Translations under genes and position numbers: made by a program | Source of the DNA: Paenibacillus sp. MMS18-CY102 | GTDB lineage: Bacteria > Bacillota > Bacilli > Paenibacillales > Paenibacillaceae | Reading direction: 5' to 3' | DNA: 64,000 bases | Assembly (NCBI RefSeq): GCF_009789195.1 | Contig: NZ_WSTC01000032.1 | Span: 1-64,000, forward strand | The notes under the pieces: model-generated | What the model was told of the DNA's origin: nothing | What the model saw: only the letters and a program-made list of their open reading frames with translations | The model's database searches: none | Shown here: positions 52,716 through 63,524 of the stretch, in pieces | How the letters are laid out: every line of letters begins with the position of its first letter | Position numbering within the stretch: position 1 is the first letter of the stretch

Positions 52716-53843
52716 TTATTGCTTGGCCGTTTCGTTGCTCAGCTCGATGTTGCGCAAATGCTGTTTGTACGTTTTAGCAAATAAGTGGGTATGCGATCCG
52801 TCTTTTTTCGTAACGTAATACACATAATCCGTCGTTTCAGGAGAAAGCGCAGCTTGAATCGACTTCAAGCTTGGGCTTGCGATTGGGCCAGGAGGCAGCC
52901 CCTTCGTTTTGTACGTATTATAAGGGCTGTCCACATCAAGATCCTTCTCCATTAGCCGTTCCTTCTGTTTATCGAGCAAATATTGCACCGTTGCATCAAT
53001 CTGTAGAGGCATGTCCTGTTTCAAGCGATTATAGATGACGCCTGCCACAAGCCCACGCTCTTCATCTACGACCACTTCCCGTTCAACGAGTGAAGCAACC
53101 GTCAGCAATTGATGCAGCGTAATGCCTCTTGCAGCTAACGTTTCATCCAATTCCGGGATGCTGTCCAGCTTCCGGTCCATCTCGCTTAACATGCGGTGCA
53201 CAACGTCTTCTGCCGTGGAGCCCTTTTTCACCTCGTAGGTTTCAGGGAACAAATACCCTTCTAGCCGATGAAGCTCAGACTTAGTTGCTGGGATCTGCAG
53301 TATAGCATCAACATCCTCCCACTTGCGGTCCGCATCGACGAGTTTCATTGTCTCCACTTGGCTGGCAATGCCTTTTTCATTCAACTCATCGGCGATTTGC
53401 TTCACCGTGAATCCTTCCGGAATCGTGAACTTGATCGTTTCGGCCTTGACCGTTTCACCTGCATTCAGCTTCGCAATAACCGCATCTAATTTCATACCCG
53501 GGGCCATATCGTAGCTGCCTGCCTGAAAATGAGTTCCCTCATCCTTCAGCTTCAAATAGTACTTAAATAAAAATGCGCTGCGAATGATGCCTTCATCCTC
53601 CAGCGACTCGGCGATCATAAACGGTGACATGCCGTTCTTCACTTCGATACGCTTAACATCGCCAGATGCCGTCGGGCGAAGCCCATTCCAGATATAGAGC
53701 GCGACGCTTCCTGTCCCTATGATCATAACGCCAAGCAATGAGAGAATTACCCACATCGTAATTCGGCTCTTCCTAGGGCCAGGCGATGGATAATCATTGT
53801 CTTCTTCATCCAAGTAAGATTGCGATTGCGGATATTGCGACAA
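52716..53843 (-). CDS. mltG: Endolytic transglycosylase MltG
   Basis: About 375 residues if started at TTG 53843, which follows TGGAGGA by 7 bases; ATG 53858 and ATG 53900 lie in the same frame with weaker sites. A cytosolic start is followed by one helix (MWVILSLLGVMIIGTGSVALYIW). The YceG domain shows IPEGFTVKQIADELNEKG and RLEGYLFPETYEV. The catalytic Glu lies in LLTVASLVEREVVVDEERGLVAGVIYNRL. It cuts nascent glycan strands and so sets their length, near the elongation machinery. Order mltG-trhP1-trhP2 matches yrrL-yrrN-yrrO. Confidence 0.93.
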   Translation of the reverse strand: MSQYPQSQSYLDEEDNDYPSPGPRKSRITMWVILSLLGVMIIGTGSVALYIWNGLRPTASGDVKRIEVKNGMSPFMIAESLEDEGIIRSAFLFKYYLKLKDEGTHFQAGSYDMAPGMKLDAVIAKLNAGETVKAETIKFTIPEGFTVKQIADELNEKGIASQVETMKLVDADRKWEDVDAILQIPATKSELHRLEGYLFPETYEVKKGSTAEDVVHRMLSEMDRKLDSIPELDETLAARGITLHQLLTVASLVEREVVVDEERGLVAGVIYNRLKQDMPLQIDATVQYLLDKQKERLMEKDLDVDSPYNTYKTKGLPPGPIASPSLKSIQAALSPETTDYVYYVTKKDGSHTHLFAKTYKQHLRNIELSNETAKQ

Positions 53844-53940
53844 CTTATGCTCCTCCATTTCCACGAAAAAGGGCGGTGTTGGCCGCCCCAATCGTTTCAA
53901 CTATAGTGTAATGGCGAAAAGGCGCTTCTAGCGTTGGCTC

Positions 53941-54246
53941 TTAGCTGTCATGCTCGTCAAAGCACAGCGTGTCATAAGCTTCTGCAGCCGTTTCCCACTC
54001 TTCGTCACTCTCGATGTTCTCAAGCTGCAGTTCTTCTCCGCCTACGACCAAACGCAGCATCTCGACTTCGCCCTCTTCACGCATCGCTTCGGACTGAAGC
54101 GCCGCGTAATAATGCTCGCCAAGCTGAAACTCGGACATGATCCGGTAAGCTGTTTCCGAGCCGTCGCCGCTCGTTAACTCAATAAATTTGCCGTATTTCT
54201 CTTTCAATTTCGTCCCGCGCTGCGGCGACATGCCGACCTCGTGCAT
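53941..54246 (-). CDS. DUF1292 protein, second paralog
   Basis: 101 residues. AGGAAGG precedes ATG 54246 by 7 bases. It has the acidic DUF1292 pattern (FIELTSGDGSETAYRIMSEF, YYAALQSE, then ENIESDEEWETAAEAYDTLC). Its C-terminal end matches the corresponding end of the next gene upstream (DEEEWSIVEETFNTLL), so the two are tandem paralogs that have diverged. Function unknown. Between yrzB and mltG, in the reoM-yqgF-yrzB operon. Confidence 0.8.
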   Translation of the reverse strand: MHEVGMSPQRGTKLKEKYGKFIELTSGDGSETAYRIMSEFQLGEHYYAALQSEAMREEGEVEMLRLVVGGEELQLENIESDEEWETAAEAYDTLCFDEHDS

Positions 54247-54298
54247 ACCGGCACCTTCCTTCCTTTTCCTACTGCGTTATCCGCAATTCTATTGGGCT

Positions 54299-54601
54299 TT
54301 AGTCATTATCGCTCTCATCAAGCTCGCCGAGCAGCGTATTAAACGTTTCCTCGACGATGCTCCACTCTTCCTCATCCTCGATCGTGTATAGCTTCAGGTC
54401 GTCGCCTTCTTCTTCATACCGAAACGCGTATACTTCATCTTCTTCTTCGTTGTCGGATTCCAGCGGCACAACCATCATGTACTTATGTTCCGAGCCATCT
54501 ACTTCAAATTTCATGATGACCTCGAACTCTTCCTCGTTGCCTTCTTCGTCCGGAATATAAATAATTTCCGGTTCTTCAAATCCTTTTTCTTCTTTAGCCA
54601 T
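54299..54601 (-). CDS. yrzB: DUF1292 protein YrzB
   Basis: 100 residues, very acidic: IIYIPDEEGNEEEFEVIMKF, then YMMVVPLESDNEEEDEVYAF and EGDDLKLYTIEDEEEWSIVE. This is the standard short DUF1292 protein found after yqgF in Bacillales. It is cytosolic with unknown function. It starts 9 bases after the yqgF stop. A more divergent second copy follows. Confidence 0.88.
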   Translation of the reverse strand: MAKEEKGFEEPEIIYIPDEEGNEEEFEVIMKFEVDGSEHKYMMVVPLESDNEEEDEVYAFRYEEEGDDLKLYTIEDEEEWSIVEETFNTLLGELDESDND

Positions 54602-54610
54602 AGCTCACCC

Positions 54611-55027
54611 TCACCTTTTCGCCTTAGAATCGAGATAGTTTTGCAAAATGAATGTCGCGGCCAACTTGTCCACGACCAGCTTTCGTTTCTTCCGGCTGAC
54701 GTCCGCCTCCAGTAGCGTCCGCTCTGCAGCAACAGTCGTCAACCTTTCGTCCCAAAGGTGAACAGGTAAGTTTAGCTTTTGCTGGAGGTCCTCTGCAAAT
54801 GCCATGCAAATTTCACCACGTGGCCCAACAGAGCCGTTCATGTTCTTCGGCAAACCGACAACGATCTCCGAGACCTCGTGATCCTTCACAAGCTGGGCAA
54901 TCTCGTCAAACTCGCCGCCGTTACGCTTTTTCTGGACAACTCCTGTACCTTGAGCCGTCCAGCCGAAAGCATCACTAACTGCGACGCCAATATTACGGTC
55001 CCCGTAGTCTAAACCCATAATTCGCAT
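54611..55027 (-). CDS. yqgF: Holliday junction resolvase-like protein YqgF (RuvX/YrrK)
   Basis: 138 residues with an RNase H-like fold. The catalytic Asp is in MRIMGLDYGDRNIGVAVSDA. The later acidic residues are in VGLPKNMNGSVGPRG, LWDERLTTVAAERTLLEADV and the final KLAATFILQNYLDS. The family acts on nucleic acids; in E. coli it takes part in 16S rRNA maturation. It belongs to the conserved reoM-yqgF-yrzB trio. Confidence 0.94.
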   Translation of the reverse strand: MRIMGLDYGDRNIGVAVSDAFGWTAQGTGVVQKKRNGGEFDEIAQLVKDHEVSEIVVGLPKNMNGSVGPRGEICMAFAEDLQQKLNLPVHLWDERLTTVAAERTLLEADVSRKKRKLVVDKLAATFILQNYLDSKAKR

Positions 55028-55050
55028 ACGTTTTTCGCCAGGCTCCCGTC

Positions 55051-55311
55051 TTATTTATGTCCGCTTAAGTAATACCGGACAAGCTCTTCAATCAGCTCGT
55101 CACGTTCTTTCTTCCGGATCAAGCTTCTTGCGTTGTTATGCCGCGGAATGTACGCAGGATCCCCAGATAGCAAATAGCCGACGATCTGGTTGATCGGGTT
55201 GTAATCCTTTTCCAGCAGCGCATCATGCACTTGGAGCAGAATGTCCTTCGCCGATGCTTCCAATCCTTCCGCCTTTACGTCGAATTTCATTGTGTTGTCC
55301 ATGGAGCTCAT
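55051..55311 (-). CDS. reoM: IreB/ReoM family regulatory phosphoprotein (UPF0297)
   Basis: 86 residues from ATG 55311, with GAGGTG 6 bases upstream. The conserved core is [26 protein letters not shown], followed by [20 protein letters not shown]. With this start, [11 protein letters not shown] puts a Thr at position 7, the position phosphorylated in Listeria ReoM by PrkA; that agreement supports the start. ReoM controls degradation of MurA by ClpCP and so cell-wall synthesis. It follows alaS, as in other Firmicutes. Confidence 0.93.
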   Translation of the reverse strand: MSSMDNTMKFDVKAEGLEASAKDILLQVHDALLEKDYNPINQIVGYLLSGDPAYIPRHNNARSLIRKKERDELIEELVRYYLSGHK

Positions 55312-55363
55312 CGCCAGCACCTCGCTTTGGAAACCGCTTAATATACGGCAGTGTCAATTATTA

Positions 55364-57997
55364 CTATATCACATTTGATTGCGCAAGAACTAGTTCTTCC
55401 GCAAGTTTCAGTGCTTCGTCCAGCTTGGAAGCGTCTTTGCCGCCTGCTTGCGCCATATCTGGGCGCCCGCCGCCGCCGCCGCCGCATACGGCTGCAGCTT
55501 CCTTAACAAGCTTGCCCGCATTCAAGCCTTTTTTCACCAGATCAGGCGATACCGAAGCGACCAAATTCACTTTATCTTCCTGTGCTGCACCGAGAACGAT
55601 AACTGCGGATGGCAGCTTCGCTTTGAGCTCGTCAACGATTCCACGAAGCGCGTCCATGCTTGGCGCACTAACGGCTGCCGTCAATACCGTGACATCGCCA
55701 ACCGTCTTCGCTTTATCCGTTAATGAGCCCGCTTCAATGCGGCTGAGCTTCGCTTGGAGCGACTCATTGTCGCGGCCAAGCTCTTTTACTTGCCCGAAGA
55801 GCGCTTCAATCCGTTTAGGCACATCAGCCGTATTGGATTTGAGCAGGCCAGCAGCTTGCTTTAGCAGATCGAATTGCGATTCCATATACGCATAAGCATG
55901 GCGGCCTGTCACAGCTTCGATCCGGCGAACGCCCGAGCCGATGCCGCTCTCGCCGATCAGCTTGAACGTGCCGATTTGCGACGTGTTCGCTACGTGGCAG
56001 CCGCCGCACAGCTCAATGCTGTAGCCGCCGACTTGTACGACACGTACGACATCGCCATATTTTTCACCGAACAACGCCATTGCGCCCATCGCCTTCGCTT
56101 CTGCAATCGCTTTGCTCTCGATTACGACAGGCGTGCCAATCCAAATCTGCTCGTTTACACGGCGCTCGATATCAGCCAGCTCTTCTTCAGTAATCGCGCC
56201 AAAGTGCGAGAAGTCGAAACGCAAGCTATCGCTTTTCACGAGGGAACCTGCTTGGTTAACATGATCGCCGAGCACTTCTTTAAGCGCTTTGTGCAGCAAA
56301 TGTGTAGCCGTATGGTTTTTCACGATATCCTCGCGCAGATCACGTGCCACGCTTGCTTGAGCGCTCTCGCCTAAGCGAATTGTGCCGCTCGCCACGATTG
56401 CATGGTGTACAGGCTGGCCTTGCGGAGCCTTCGTTACGTCCTCAACATTCAATACGAATCCATCGCCTTGAATCACGCCGCGGTCGCCGATTTGGCCGCC
56501 GCTCTCTGCGTAGAACGGCGTACGGTCCAGCAACACTAGCACGCGGCTTCCTTCGCCTGCGATATCAACGAGCGCGTTCTCGTGGATAATTGCTGTTACT
56601 TTCGCATTAACTGTCAGTTCGCTATAGCCGACAAATTCGCTCTTCGCTGTCAATTCGGACAACGCTCCACCCTGAACGTTCATGCCGCCCGATTCTTGGC
56701 GTGCTGCACGCGCACGTTCACGCTGAGCTTCCATTGCCGAATCAAATCCAGCGCGATCTACGCTCAGGCCGTTCTCGGACGCATAGTCTTCGGTTAAGTC
56801 GAACGGGAAGCCATAGGTATCGTACAGGCGGAATGCATCTTCTCCGCTAATTTCACTATTGCCCGCTTCACGCACTTGCGATACGAGCGCCCCCAGTAAC
56901 GTAAGGCCATCGGACAGCGTCTCATGGAAACGCTCTTCCTCAGTACGGATAACACGCTCGATAAACTCGCGCTTCTCCACAACCTCTGGATAGTACATGC
57001 CCATTACATCCCCAACCACTTTGGTCAGTTCAAACAAGAATGGACGGTCGATGCCCAGCGATTTGCCGTAGCGAACCGCACGGCGAAGCAACCGGCGAAT
57101 AACATAACCGCGCCCTTCGTTGGAAGGCAATACGCCGTCGCCTACTGCAAACGCTACGGTACGGATATGGTCGGCAATGACTTTCAGTGCCAAGTCATGG
57201 TCCGCATTCGTATGGTACGTCACGTTTGCAATTTCGCAAGTGCGGTCAATCATCGGACGGAACAGGTCCGTATCGAAGTTAGAATCGACATCCTGCAAAA
57301 CTGTAGCAAAACGCTCAAGGCCAGCACCCGTATCGATGTTTTTATTCGGAAGCGGCGTGTAGCTGCCGTCTTTGTTATGGTTAAATTGCGAGAATACGAG
57401 GTTCCAAACTTCCAAGAAACGTTCGTTCTCACCGCCTGGCCAGCACTCTGGATCGTTGAGATCGCCATACTTGTCGCCGCGGTCGTAAAAAATTTCGGTA
57501 CAAGGGCCGCACGGGCCTTCGCCAATATCCCAGAAGTTTTCGTCCAGCTTATAGATCCGTTCTTCTGGAAGGCCAATCTTCTTATTCCAGAACTCGAACG
57601 CTTCCGTATCTTCTGGATACACCGTTACAGACAGACGGTTAGGATCGAAGCCGAGCCATTGTTTTTCCGTCAGGAACTCCCAAGCCCACGTAATAACTTC
57701 TTCTTTGAAATAATCGCCGATGGAGAAATTGCCGAGCATTTCGAAGAACGTATGGTGGCGGCGCGTCTTGCCGACATTCTCGATATCGTTCGTCCGAATA
57801 CACTTTTGCGAGTTCGTAATGCGCGGATTCTCAGGAACAACGCGGCCGTCAAAATACGGCTTGAGCGGTGCCATGCCCGCATTAATCCACAGCAACGATG
57901 GATCGTTGTGCGGCACGAGCGATGCGCTCGGCTCAATATGATGCCCTTTGCTCTCGAAGAAAGCAAGCCACTTTGAACGAATTTCACTAGCCTTCAT
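55364..57997 (-). CDS. alaS: Alanyl-tRNA synthetase
   Basis: 877 residues of normal length. Aminoacylation domain: [20 protein letters not shown], then [24 protein letters not shown]. The editing domain carries the zinc ligands HxxxH in [19 protein letters not shown] and C-x3-H in [16 protein letters not shown]. The C-terminal C-Ala domain ends with [18 protein letters not shown]. It charges tRNA-Ala and clears Ser- and Gly-tRNA-Ala. Expression is controlled by the T-box leader just upstream. It leads into the reoM-yqgF-yrzB-mltG block. Confidence 0.97.
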   Translation of the reverse strand: MKASEIRSKWLAFFESKGHHIEPSASLVPHNDPSLLWINAGMAPLKPYFDGRVVPENPRITNSQKCIRTNDIENVGKTRRHHTFFEMLGNFSIGDYFKEEVITWAWEFLTEKQWLGFDPNRLSVTVYPEDTEAFEFWNKKIGLPEERIYKLDENFWDIGEGPCGPCTEIFYDRGDKYGDLNDPECWPGGENERFLEVWNLVFSQFNHNKDGSYTPLPNKNIDTGAGLERFATVLQDVDSNFDTDLFRPMIDRTCEIANVTYHTNADHDLALKVIADHIRTVAFAVGDGVLPSNEGRGYVIRRLLRRAVRYGKSLGIDRPFLFELTKVVGDVMGMYYPEVVEKREFIERVIRTEEERFHETLSDGLTLLGALVSQVREAGNSEISGEDAFRLYDTYGFPFDLTEDYASENGLSVDRAGFDSAMEAQRERARAARQESGGMNVQGGALSELTAKSEFVGYSELTVNAKVTAIIHENALVDIAGEGSRVLVLLDRTPFYAESGGQIGDRGVIQGDGFVLNVEDVTKAPQGQPVHHAIVASGTIRLGESAQASVARDLREDIVKNHTATHLLHKALKEVLGDHVNQAGSLVKSDSLRFDFSHFGAITEEELADIERRVNEQIWIGTPVVIESKAIAEAKAMGAMALFGEKYGDVVRVVQVGGYSIELCGGCHVANTSQIGTFKLIGESGIGSGVRRIEAVTGRHAYAYMESQFDLLKQAAGLLKSNTADVPKRIEALFGQVKELGRDNESLQAKLSRIEAGSLTDKAKTVGDVTVLTAAVSAPSMDALRGIVDELKAKLPSAVIVLGAAQEDKVNLVASVSPDLVKKGLNAGKLVKEAAAVCGGGGGGRPDMAQAGGKDASKLDEALKLAEELVLAQSNVI

Positions 57998-58033
57998 AGG
58001 GAAACAACCTCCAACAATACAAGTAGTGTAAAA

Positions 58034-58322
58034 AAAACAAAAAAGCCCCTGTCATGAACAGGGACGAAGATCTCGCGGTACCACCCTGGTTATTGCCCCC
58101 ACCGCAGCATTCATGCATACGGATCAACGGACAATCGCCTTAGCTGGACGATAACGGGTCCCACCGGTGAAGTTCATTCACTCTCCGAAGCCAGCTTCGG
58201 CCATTCTTCGCCATAGGACTCTCACAGCCATCGCGCAAGGTGCGCGAAGGAGTCCTTCTCTGGATGGTGGGCTATGGCTTACTTCGACTTCATCACGGAT
58301 TTGAATCATATTCAAACATACT
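58034..58322 (-). promoter_or_regulatory. T-box riboswitch leader of alaS
   Basis: On the minus strand the 14-base T-box core AGGGTGGTACCGCG (58087-58074) is exact. A terminator hairpin CCCTG-TTCATGA-CAGGG (58063-58047) with a long T-run follows. Upstream, several stem-forming segments (58090-58322) fit the specifier and stem I parts. Uncharged tRNA-Ala would pair with the specifier and the T-box and stop the terminator from forming. I did not identify the specifier codon with certainty. Confidence 0.92.
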
Positions 58323-58329
58323 TGTCTAG

Positions 58330-58358
58330 AGTATACTGTCGTTACCTATGTCTGTCAA
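58330..58358 (-). promoter_or_regulatory. Promoter of alaS
   Basis: On the minus strand a perfect TTGACA (58358-58353) and TATACT (58335-58330) are 17 bases apart, ahead of the T-box leader. The -35 box overlaps the stop codon region of yrrI. Confidence 0.88.
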
Positions 58359-59425
58359 ATCGTCTTTCGGCGTACGTAATAAGCAAACATATGCTGAACG
58401 ACAACCTTCAGCGCGGCGAAAATTGGCACCGCCAAAATCATGCCCACAATGCCTGCTAATTCCCCTCCCACGAGCAATGCAAAAATGATCGAGAGCGGAT
58501 GCATATGCAGCGTACGGCCGACCACTTGCGGCGACACGACGTTGCTTTCTAGAATTTGGCACAGCGTATTGACGACGACAACAAGAATCATCATTTTGAG
58601 CGAAATGGTGGCGGCCATTAACAGCGCAGGCGCTGCGCCGAAGAAAGGACCCAGATACGGAATAACATTCGTGATGGCGACAACAGCTGCGAGCAGAAGC
58701 GGATAGGGCATGCCAATGATCCAATACCCAATGTAAGCGAGGACGCCGACAATTAAACATACGATGAATTGACCACGGATATAGCTCCCTAATGCAGTGT
58801 CGATATCCTTGAGCAGGCGTACCGTCTGCTGGCGATGGCTCTTGGGCACATAGGTAATGACCGTCCGTTCAAAAACTTCGAAATCCTTTAGAATATAAAA
58901 AGCAAGGAACGGTATGATGAACAAAATAAATACAACGTTCACCATCGCTCCGATATTGTTAACGAAGTCGAAAACCGACTCGGACAATTTCTTTTCCATT
59001 TTGTACAGCGAATTGTTGATCCCCGACCGAATGCTCTCTGGCAGCAACGAGTTATTGTTTAGATTCTCTACAATATTCTGTGCACGAACGGTCAGTTCCG
59101 GCGCATGCCGGTTAAGCTCTTGCAGCTGCTCCATAAACATCGGCACAGCATTCATCAACACAACCGTAAGCGACCCGCAGAATACGGTATAGATCAACAA
59201 CACAGCAACGGTTCGCGGCATTCGCCTAACATGCAGCAGGCTGACGATCGGATTAAGCACGTAGGAAATAATCATGGCGATGAAAAACGGTGCCAGCACG
59301 GCCCGCAGAAAAGCGTAAATTTCCATAAAAATCGGTTTGAGCTGCAGCAACATGAAGACAACAATTAGACCCAAAATCATATAAATTAACGTCCGGAATA
59401 GACGGCTATTCGTAAACCGTTCCAA
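58355..59425 (-). CDS. yrrI: AI-2E-family membrane protein, YrrI-like
   Basis: About 356 residues from TTG 59425, with AAAGGAGGCGG upstream; codons further up lack a site. Helices at about 12-35, 45-75, 130-160 and a C-terminal set show the family pattern. Conserved parts are FLRAVLAPFFIAMIISYVLNP near the start, YIRGQFIVCLIVGVLAYIGYW, and ESNVVSPQVVGRTLHMHPLS. B. subtilis yrrI occupies the same place before alaS. Substrate unknown. It is distinct from the paralog at 44548. Confidence 0.9.
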   Translation of the reverse strand: MERFTNSRLFRTLIYMILGLIVVFMLLQLKPIFMEIYAFLRAVLAPFFIAMIISYVLNPIVSLLHVRRMPRTVAVLLIYTVFCGSLTVVLMNAVPMFMEQLQELNRHAPELTVRAQNIVENLNNNSLLPESIRSGINNSLYKMEKKLSESVFDFVNNIGAMVNVVFILFIIPFLAFYILKDFEVFERTVITYVPKSHRQQTVRLLKDIDTALGSYIRGQFIVCLIVGVLAYIGYWIIGMPYPLLLAAVVAITNVIPYLGPFFGAAPALLMAATISLKMMILVVVVNTLCQILESNVVSPQVVGRTLHMHPLSIIFALLVGGELAGIVGMILAVPIFAALKVVVQHMFAYYVRRKTI

Positions 59426-59598
59426 TGTGCCGCCTCCTTTCTTCACGGAAAATCCGCCACTTGAATTTCGCGTAGCTGTTGCAATCAGCACACAATAGCA
59501 TATAGGCGGACTCGTACATTATATGTACAAGCGGCTATTATCATCCTTGCCTAAGCACAAAAAAACAAGCGACCTCATCGGGCGCCTGTTAGAAATAG

Positions 59599-59626
59599 AA
59601 AAAAGCAGGCAACCTAAGGCGCCCGC
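59599..59626 (-). terminator. Probable terminator of the cymR-yrzR operon
   Basis: On the minus strand GCGGGCG and TGCCTGC can pair with two G-T wobbles around a short loop and are followed by six T. It lies 28 bases past the stop at 59654. Confidence 0.6.
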
Positions 59627-59653
59627 CCCAACTATCCGTGTGCACAGACGGCA

Positions 59654-59854
59654 TTATCCGTTCGCGTGCATCTCCGGCATTTCCTCTTCAAAGAACAAAT
59701 CATCAAGCGAACTCAATGTGCCGTCTTCCTCCACCTGATAAACGGACATTTTCTCACCGTTCACTGTCAGTTCGATGAAGCAGCCCCAACAATAAAATTG
59801 ATGGGAACCGATTTTACCGATGTCTTTGGAGCTACAATTCGGACATCTCATCAT
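59654..59854 (-). CDS. Small zinc-ribbon protein (YrzR-like)
   Basis: 66 residues. Two Cys pairs, MRCPNCSS near the start and YCWGCFIEL, can bind one zinc. The C-terminal half is acidic (VEEDGTLSSLDDLFFEEEMP). It starts inside the stop codon of the PRC-barrel gene, so the two are translationally coupled. Function unknown. Confidence 0.75.
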   Translation of the reverse strand: MMRCPNCSSKDIGKIGSHQFYCWGCFIELTVNGEKMSVYQVEEDGTLSSLDDLFFEEEMPEMHANG

Positions 59855-60402
59855 CTTTCATTTCTCCCTATATTCGAATCGGAAGGCGCGACCGGCAACA
59901 ACTGCATTTCACAATAGGCCGGAACAATAATCGCGTCTTCCCCGAGTTTTACGGTATCGAATGCTTCCGGCGCCCTCAGCCATTTGCGTCCTTCTAGCAA
60001 ATCTGAGATAAATCCATCCGTTAATTCGTATCCTACTATCTGTGTACCCTGTATGGGCTCAAAATAAACATCCGACACACGGCCAAGTTGGGATCCTTGT
60101 ACGGTAACGACTGGCATATCCCGCAGCTTTACTTGTCCGATCTGGAAGCAACGCCCAGTAGCTTTCTTATCCTTGGGAACAACCGCGTCCATTCCGTCGA
60201 TCATCACAGCTTCCGTACCGCAGGAAGTGACCTTTCCCCATTGTACAATGGCGTCTTTGGAAAGAAGCCATTTGCCTGCGTCCACGATAATGCCCTGCAT
60301 CGACCAATGCTCATCAAATAATGCATCCTTCACCTTGCCGGCTTGTTTGCCGGTATGTAGGTCAACTACTGGCAAGCCAATCAGTTGCTGCAATTTGATC
60401 AC
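59851..60402 (-). CDS. PRC-barrel domain protein (YrrD-like)
   Basis: About 183 residues from GTG 60402; GAGGAGG lies 10 bases upstream, whereas the open frame before it overlaps the cysteine desulfurase gene. It has two PRC-barrel repeats: LQQLIGLPVVDLHTGKQAGKV and VKLRDMPVVTVQGSQLGRVSD with VYFEPIQG. PRC-barrels are adaptor folds in RNA processing and photosynthetic complexes; this one is of unknown role. It follows the cysteine desulfurase, as yrrD lies near it in Bacillales. Confidence 0.82.
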   Translation of the reverse strand: MIKLQQLIGLPVVDLHTGKQAGKVKDALFDEHWSMQGIIVDAGKWLLSKDAIVQWGKVTSCGTEAVMIDGMDAVVPKDKKATGRCFQIGQVKLRDMPVVTVQGSQLGRVSDVYFEPIQGTQIVGYELTDGFISDLLEGRKWLRAPEAFDTVKLGEDAIIVPAYCEMQLLPVAPSDSNIGRNER

Positions 60403-60424
60403 GCACGGAGAGCCTCCTCGCAAC

Positions 60425-61570
60425 TTATTTACGAAGGCACCGGACAATCGTTTCAACAATTTGCCCTGCTTCGTCGAGTTCCTCTCCAGTATTCCCAATT
60501 CCGAAGCTGAATCGTATCGCGGTCATTAATCGTTCTTGGGACAGCCCCATTGCAGCCAGGACATGCGATCGCTCTAGTGAGCCTGACGTACATGCCGATC
60601 CGCCGGATGCGGCTATTCCTGCCATGTCAAGGTTCATCAGCATCGTCTCGGTGTCAATGCCTAAGAAGCTAATATTGACAATATGCGACAGGCGCACGGC
60701 TTGGTGGCCATTCACTGTTATCTGGCCTTCTGTCGCAGCTTGCATTCGCTCTATCCATTGTAGACGAAGCTTGTCCAGCAAAAGTTTCCGTTCCTGCATC
60801 GTTTGTACGGCAATTTCTAGCGCAGCTGCAAATCCAACAGCTCCAGCTACGTTTTCTGTCCCTGCCCTGCGTTTTCGCTCTTGTGAGCCGCCATGCGAAA
60901 TGGCAGACAATACAACCCCCGTAGCTGCGTACAATGCACCGACACCTTGTGGGCCGTTAACCTTATGGGCAGAGAAACTCATCAGGTCAACAGGAAGTTG
61001 CGAAACATCGATTGGAATGGAACCCAAAGCTTGGACTGCATCCACATGAAAAAGCGCTCCACGCGCACGGACAGCATGGCCGATCTCAGCAATTGGCTGC
61101 AATGTCCCTGTCTCATTGTTCGCATACATGATGCTTACGAGGCCAGTCTGATCGGTCATCGCTTCACAAACGACATCAACGGACAATTGTCCGTATTCAT
61201 CGACAGGCAACTCTGTCAACTGGAACCCTTCCTGTTCCAAAGCTCGACAGGCATGCAGCACCGCGTGATGTTCAGCAGCGCTCGTAATAATGTGGTTTTT
61301 GCCTTGTGCACGCATAGCGCGGGCTGCCCCGGCTATTGCTAAGTTGTCGCTCTCTGTTCCGCCGGAAGTAAAAATAAGCTCAGCGGGCTTGGCTCCAATC
61401 AACCGGGCAATCGTATCCCGCGAGCGATTCATATGTTGGCGTGCTGCTCGCCCATAACGATGCATGCTCGATGCATTGCCGGGACCTTCCATCATGATGG
61501 AAACCATAGCCGACGCGACTTCAGGGCGCATCGGCGTTGTCGCAGCATGGTCGAAATAATAGTTGCTCAT
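60425..61570 (-). CDS. Cysteine desulfurase (IscS/NifS-like, YrvO)
   Basis: 381 residues. It opens with MSNYYFDHAATTPMRPEV. The pyridoxal-phosphate site includes ITSAAEHHAVLHACRALE, and the Schiff-base Lys is in LMSFSAHKVNGPQGVGALY. The sulfur-carrying Cys lies in GIAASGGSACTSGSLERS. It releases sulfur from cysteine for MnmA-dependent thiolation of tRNA wobble uridines and perhaps Fe-S assembly. It follows cymR by 28 bases; mnmA, its expected partner, is the next gene on the other strand. Confidence 0.95.
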   Translation of the reverse strand: MSNYYFDHAATTPMRPEVASAMVSIMMEGPGNASSMHRYGRAARQHMNRSRDTIARLIGAKPAELIFTSGGTESDNLAIAGAARAMRAQGKNHIITSAAEHHAVLHACRALEQEGFQLTELPVDEYGQLSVDVVCEAMTDQTGLVSIMYANNETGTLQPIAEIGHAVRARGALFHVDAVQALGSIPIDVSQLPVDLMSFSAHKVNGPQGVGALYAATGVVLSAISHGGSQERKRRAGTENVAGAVGFAAALEIAVQTMQERKLLLDKLRLQWIERMQAATEGQITVNGHQAVRLSHIVNISFLGIDTETMLMNLDMAGIAASGGSACTSGSLERSHVLAAMGLSQERLMTAIRFSFGIGNTGEELDEAGQIVETIVRCLRK

Positions 61571-61598
61571 TGCGATTCCTCAATTCTAACCGTACGCG

Positions 61599-62018
61599 TT
61601 AAATATAGAACATATAGTTGTCGAGCTGGCCTTCTTCCTTGAAGGTAACAAGATCGCCAAGTGTCGTCGAGTCCAGAACGCTTGCAATGCTATCGCGAAT
61701 TCTCAACCACAGGTCACGCTTCGCTGGGTCATCCTCTTCCGTGAAATCGACAGGTGATATTGGCCCTTCCAACACGCGAATCACATCGCCTGCTGTAATT
61801 TGGTCTGCTACTTTAGACAGGATGTAGCCGCCATAAGCGCCTCGAACGCTCTTCACAAGCCCTGCATTCCGCAGTGGAGCGATCAGCTGCTCGAGATAAT
61901 GCTCAGATAATTGGTTCTTCTCAGCGATGCTCTTCAGAGATATTGGCCCTTCACCGAATTTAGCAGCCAGTTCCATCATAATGGTGAGCCCATAACGGCC
62001 CTTCGTCGAAATTTTCAA
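61599..62018 (-). CDS. cymR: Rrf2-family regulator CymR
   Basis: 139 residues. The N-terminal winged helix is MKISTKGRYGLTIMMELAAKF, then SLKSIAEKNQLSEHYLEQLI and SVRGAYGGYILSK. Unlike IscR or NsrR it has no cysteine trio and so no Fe-S cluster, which fits CymR, the cysteine-metabolism repressor that works with CysK. It heads an operon with the cysteine desulfurase. Its start is 245 bases from the divergent mnmA start, leaving room for separate promoters. Confidence 0.93.
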   Translation of the reverse strand: MKISTKGRYGLTIMMELAAKFGEGPISLKSIAEKNQLSEHYLEQLIAPLRNAGLVKSVRGAYGGYILSKVADQITAGDVIRVLEGPISPVDFTEEDDPAKRDLWLRIRDSIASVLDSTTLGDLVTFKEEGQLDNYMFYI

Positions 62019-62257
62019 AAAACGGCACCTCTTTTCCAGCGTCTAATGGTTCGTATAATGGATGACCGATTCGGTCCATTTAAATCATTGTATTCCCATA
62101 TCATATATATGTTAGCACATCCGCACCGCTTCGGGTACATCTATCGTGACTTTATTATGAAATTATAAAGGCTTCGGTATAGGCAGACTCACATGTGGTG
62201 AAAAAGATGAGAAGGCGTGATACAATACATACATTCTTAAGGTTGAAAAGGTGGTAG

Positions 62258-63394
<1,137 letters not shown>

Positions 63395-63421
63395 GCTAAG
63401 ATCAGCGCAACGCAACTAAAA

Positions 63422-63480
63422 AACCGAGATCGCGTTAACAGGCAGGAACAGGCCTGGCATACGCGATCTCGGCTTTATTT
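63422..63480 (+). terminator. Terminator of mnmA
   Basis: AACCGAGATCGCGT and ACGCGATCTCGGCTT form a long stem around a 25-base loop and are followed by TATTTTTT. It also lies just past the end of the convergent gene. Confidence 0.9.
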
Positions 63481-63524
63481 TTTATAAAGGAGTCAGGGCC
63501 ATTACTGCTGACTTGCTCGCACGC

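Noticed and set aside
56924-57976. 350-codon open frame opposite alaS
   Set aside because: It is antisense to the conserved catalytic part of alaS and has no ribosome binding site.
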